DNA of 8,661 nucleotides, from the NCBI GenBank assembly GCA_045636265.1, contig JAZTXD010000058.1, positions 1 to 8,661 on the forward strand, in the 5' to 3' direction. The notes under the pieces are model-generated. The model was not told where the DNA came from, searched no databases, and saw only the letters and a list, made by a program, of their open reading frames with translations. Positions 6,350-8,661 of this stretch are shown one piece after another. Position 1 is the stretch's first letter; each line of letters starts with the position of its first letter. A program made the position numbers and the translations under genes. This DNA is from Flemingiibacterium sp045636265 (lineage in GTDB: Bacteria > Bacillota > Clostridia > Oscillospirales > CAG-272).

Positions 6350-7531
6350 ATGACACCACAGCAGAGTGGATTTCTGGTTCTGATAAAGAGCGCGATTACA
6401 AATACTGAATATAGTTTGCCTAACGGATTTGACATTGGAAAGGCTTTTTCCGATGCGAAATCACACGGTATTGTGTCAATGGTTTACTACGGCGCTGTGA
6501 ACTGCGGATTGGATAAGCAGTATGACATTGTAAAAAACGCGGTTCCGAGCGTTTATAAGGACATTGCCGTGTGCGAGATGCAAAGTGCGGAAGTAAAGCG
6601 TCTTATGGATGCATTCGATGTGGCCGGAATAGAATATATGCCGCTCAAGGGCACACGTATGAGAGGACTTTATCCCAAGCCGGAAATGAGAAGAATGGGA
6701 GATGCCGATATTCTCATAAAAGAGGCGCAGTATGAGAAGATCCTCACATTGATGCCGGAGCTTTCCTATTCGCAGGGATATGTGAGTGACCATGAGTATG
6801 CATGGGATAAGAATACACTCCATGTTGAACTGCACAAACGCCTGATTCCGTCATATAATAAGGATTACTACGCATATTTCGGTGACGGGTGGCAACTTGG
6901 AAAGATAAAGTCGCAGAACGGTACGTGCTACTCTATGACGGATGAAGACGAGATGATATACCTATTCACACATTTTGCCAAGCACTACAGAGATGCCGGA
7001 ATAGGCGTGCGTCACCTCGTTGACCTTTGGGTATATAGAATCAACCACCTCGGACTGGATGAAAATTACATATGCGGAGAGCTTAAAAAATTACAGCTTT
7101 GCGAGTTCTATAAGAACATACTGTTAACGCTTGAGGTGTGGTTCGACGGTCGTGCCAGTGATGATAAAACGGATTTTATAACCGAGGTTATTTTCACAAG
7201 TGGAGAATTTGGAAAGAGTGAGGCCGGAATGGCATCTGCTGTACTCAAAGAAATGAAAGACGGCTCGAGCGAACTTGGGGTGAAAGTAAAACGTATCGGT
7301 GGGGCAATTTTCGTCAAATACGATTTGATGAAGGATATATATCCCGTGCTCAAGAAAGCACCTGTCTTGCTTCCGGTTATGTGGTGCGTGCATTTCGTAA
7401 AGCGTCTTGCAAAAAGAAAAAATGTGCTTGGACGTCTAAAAAAACGCCTGGATGTTGACACTCAAAAGGCGGACGAGTATCAGGCAACACTCAATTACGT
7501 TGGGCTTGACTTTAATTTCCCCTCAGAGTGA
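6350..7531 (+). CDS. Nucleotidyltransferase family protein (PF14907-type)
   Basis: A 393-residue soluble protein that fits the uncharacterised nucleotidyltransferase family NTP_transf_5. The key region is YMPLKGTRMRGLYP at 97-109 followed by RRMGDADILI at 114-123. The PLKG and the D-x-D (D118, D120) are the expected metal-binding acidic pair of the Pol-beta-like fold. HVELHKR follows at 158-164, and THFAKHYRD with VRHLVDLWVY lies further on, as in other members. Members are often found in capsule or exopolysaccharide clusters, but their substrate is not established to my knowledge. They may add a nucleotide- or phosphate-linked group to a glycan, lipid or protein. The start is clear: GGAGGA (6337-6342) lies 7 nt before the ATG. 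The gene is transcribed away from the exporter operon and is separated from the next gene by a second promoter, so it may be its own unit. No good terminator follows. Confidence 0.78.
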   Translation: MTPQQSGFLVLIKSAITNTEYSLPNGFDIGKAFSDAKSHGIVSMVYYGAVNCGLDKQYDIVKNAVPSVYKDIAVCEMQSAEVKRLMDAFDVAGIEYMPLKGTRMRGLYPKPEMRRMGDADILIKEAQYEKILTLMPELSYSQGYVSDHEYAWDKNTLHVELHKRLIPSYNKDYYAYFGDGWQLGKIKSQNGTCYSMTDEDEMIYLFTHFAKHYRDAGIGVRHLVDLWVYRINHLGLDENYICGELKKLQLCEFYKNILLTLEVWFDGRASDDKTDFITEVIFTSGEFGKSEAGMASAVLKEMKDGSSELGVKVKRIGGAIFVKYDLMKDIYPVLKKAPVLLPVMWCVHFVKRLAKRKNVLGRLKKRLDVDTQKADEYQATLNYVGLDFNFPSE

Positions 7532-7549
7532 AAATATATCATATATTTT
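7531..7549. promoter_or_regulatory. Perfect AT palindrome just after the nucleotidyltransferase stop
   Basis: Nine-base arms (AAAATATAT and ATATATTTT) around one C, starting on the last base of the TGA stop. It is 11 bp upstream of the next promoter's -35 box. It could be a regulator site or a weak 3' stem; nothing decides between them, and short AT palindromes also arise by chance. Confidence 0.35.
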
Positions 7550-7560
7550 GCTGTCAAACC

Positions 7561-7589
7561 TTGACAAAATGTAATCGGTGTGGTATAAT
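7561..7589 (+). promoter_or_regulatory. Perfect-consensus sigma-A promoter of the co-polymerase/kinase genes
   Basis: TTGACA (7561-7566) and TATAAT (7584-7589) are both exact matches with the ideal 17-bp spacer. The -35 box is the right half of an inverted repeat, TGTCAA (7552-7557), ACC, TTGACA. A promoter this strong usually needs a repressor or is highly expressed. The predicted leader runs about 65 nt to the ATG at 7661. Confidence 0.92.
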
Positions 7590-7660
7590 ATCCAATGAAT
7601 AAATAAATGTATGTATGTTCAAAATAATATGATTTTTTAAGAAAAGGAACAGTCGGACAT

Positions 7661-8542
7661 ATGAACGGTCAGATAAATAATGATAAGGCAGAGTTCGAAA
7701 TTGACCTTATTAACATGCTCAGAGTATTGTGGGAGAAGTTATGGGTAATCGTCCTCTCAATGGTCATTTGTGGTGCTATAGCGTTTTCAAGCGCGGTATT
7801 CTTGGTTTCGCCTAAGTTTACGGCAACCGCTACGATGTATGTCAACAACGGTGCATCTGTGGGAAACAGCACAATAACGTTCAGCTCATCGCAGATATCG
7901 GCAGCGAAGAGCTTGCTTGATGTATACGTAATTATTTTAAAGTCGAGAACAACACTCAACGATGTACTAAAAGAAACAGGACTTAACTATACATACGGTG
8001 AGATTAAGTCGATGGTTTCGGCAGGTCCGGTTAACGGAACTGAGGTTTTCAGCATCTCCGCTACTTGCTCTGATGCAGAAACCGCGGAGAAAATTGTTAA
8101 CGCTATAGTGGATATACTTCCCAAGAAAATATCGTACGTGGTTGAGGGAAGTTCGGTAAAAACCATTGACCCTGCAATTGTACCTACGTCAAGATCATCA
8201 CCCTCGTACACTAGATATGCTGTTGTCGGCGTGCTTATAGGCGCTGCTTTGAGTATCTTTTCCATAGTTATGGAAGATTTGCTGAACACTTCAGTTCGTG
8301 ATGAGGAGTATTTGAAGAACAGATACAACTTGCCGATACTTGCTGTTGTTCCGGAACTGTATGATCCAAGCAGTAAGAACGATTATCGCACATACAGCTA
8401 TAAGTACGGATACAGAAACAGGTTCAGATATAGATACAGATATAGATATAAGTATCAGATGTATGGCTATTACGCAGGAGTAAGTGAGGACGATGAATCG
8501 GCATCGCGTACTACTGAACGGAAGGACAACAGAAACAAATGA
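7661..8542 (+). CDS. Wzz/CpsC/YveK-like polysaccharide co-polymerase (BY-kinase activator) with Tyr/Arg-rich tail
   Basis: A 293-residue membrane protein that controls polysaccharide chain length and activates a partner tyrosine kinase. The Wzz domain begins FEIDLINMLRVLWEKLW (12-28), followed by membrane helix 1 (about 28-48). An extracellular region runs from about 50 to 180, with YVNN at 60-63 and PTSRSSPSY at 175-183, the usual proline-rich lead into helix 2 (about 186-204). EDLLNTSVRDEEYLKNRYNLPILAVVP follows, typical of the CpsC/YveK C-terminus. Such proteins normally end near here. This one continues about 60 residues, including 242-271 with 13 Tyr, 7 Arg and 2 Lys, largely as R-Y dipeptides, then an acidic/basic end. 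The tail should be cytoplasmic. AAAGGA lies 12 nt before the ATG, a rather long spacing. The stop overlaps the next gene's start (ATGA, 8539-8542), so the two are coupled. Confidence 0.9.
   Translation: MNGQINNDKAEFEIDLINMLRVLWEKLWVIVLSMVICGAIAFSSAVFLVSPKFTATATMYVNNGASVGNSTITFSSSQISAAKSLLDVYVIILKSRTTLNDVLKETGLNYTYGEIKSMVSAGPVNGTEVFSISATCSDAETAEKIVNAIVDILPKKISYVVEGSSVKTIDPAIVPTSRSSPSYTRYAVVGVLIGAALSIFSIVMEDLLNTSVRDEEYLKNRYNLPILAVVPELYDPSSKNDYRTYSYKYGYRNRFRYRYRYRYKYQMYGYYAGVSEDDESASRTTERKDNRNK
8426..8449 (+). repeat. Four in-frame copies of a 6-bp unit (AGATAY) encoding Arg-Tyr
   Basis: Units AGATAT, AGATAC, AGATAT, AGATAT follow one another without interruption and encode RYRYRYRY; the next codons AAG TAT continue the pattern as Lys-Tyr. 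The 6-bp unit means that gain or loss of copies would lengthen or shorten the protein tail without a frameshift. Confidence 0.85.
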
Positions 8543-8661
8543 ACAGAGATAGAGATGTGAAGAAGGCAAAGGTGCAGCGAGAACAGAATATGCAAGCCCA
8601 AGAAGCGATAGCATCAACAATTGGCAAGAACCGATCGTTTGCACTAACCGAGGCGCACAAG
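8539..8661 (+). CDS. Probable BY-kinase (CpsD/YwqD-like tyrosine kinase), 3' partial
   Basis: Only the first 41 codons are present before the right edge. They start MNRDRDVKKAKVQREQNM and end SFALTEAHK, which resembles the conserved start of bacterial tyrosine autokinases, where a phrase like F-x-x-x-EAYKxLRTN precedes the P-loop domain. The ATG overlaps the stop of the co-polymerase gene by ATGA. That is the usual arrangement for CpsC-CpsD/YwqC-YwqD pairs, in which the membrane protein activates the cytoplasmic kinase. GAAGGA (8521-8526) lies 12 nt upstream. The Walker motifs and the C-terminal Tyr cluster are beyond the window, so the call rests on a short match plus the neighbour. Confidence 0.7.
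   Translation, partial: MNRDRDVKKAKVQREQNMQAQEAIASTIGKNRSFALTEAHK

Noticed and set aside
7552..7557. TGTCAA as the -35 of a divergent minus-strand promoter
   Set aside because: No -10-like hexamer lies at a 16-18 bp spacing on the minus strand, and no minus-strand gene lies downstream.

Overview
The window looks like chromosomal DNA from an anaerobic, probably gut-dwelling Clostridia-type Firmicute (Oscillospiraceae/Ruminococcaceae-like is my best guess). The grounds are consensus sigma-A promoters with 17-bp spacers, GGAGG-type ribosome binding sites, moderate GC in most genes, a palindromic repeat of a kind I recognise from gut Clostridia, and a CpsC/YveK-type co-polymerase followed by a tyrosine kinase. 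There is no rRNA, tRNA, CRISPR array or transposase gene.

Left part (1-3850). A 5'-truncated AMP-forming acyl-CoA synthetase runs off the left edge and ends at 1634. A 41-nt element and a strong hairpin terminator follow it. Next comes a self-contained, AT-richer unit: promoter, XRE-type helix-turn-helix regulator with a 17-bp hairpin over its stop codon. A 126-bp multi-hairpin palindromic repeat follows, then a second, inverted copy of the 41/42-nt element. This second copy is the 3' end of a ThuA-family gene on the minus strand (3090-3848). The ThuA gene has a good promoter with an 11-bp-arm palindrome across its -10 box.

Right part (4024-8661). This is a cell-surface polysaccharide locus. 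On the minus strand, a Wzm-like ABC-2 permease and a Wzt-like ATPase with a C-terminal glycan-recognition-type domain form a two-gene operon with a near-consensus promoter. Divergently, on the plus strand, lies a nucleotidyltransferase-family protein (PF14907-type). It is followed, under its own perfect-consensus promoter, by a Wzz/CpsC-like polysaccharide co-polymerase. The co-polymerase overlaps by ATGA the start of a gene that looks like its cognate BY-kinase (CpsD/YwqD), cut by the right edge. The likely shared role is making a surface glycan, controlling its length and exporting it. Having both an ABC-type exporter and a Wzz/BY-kinase pair in one locus is mixed pathway logic.

The most unusual features are the Tyr/Arg-repeat cytoplasmic tail of the co-polymerase, encoded by an in-frame hexamer tandem repeat; the paired 3'-end elements that flank the regulator unit in inverted orientation; and the palindromes placed on or between promoters. 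I see no clear evidence of a wholly new multi-gene system.
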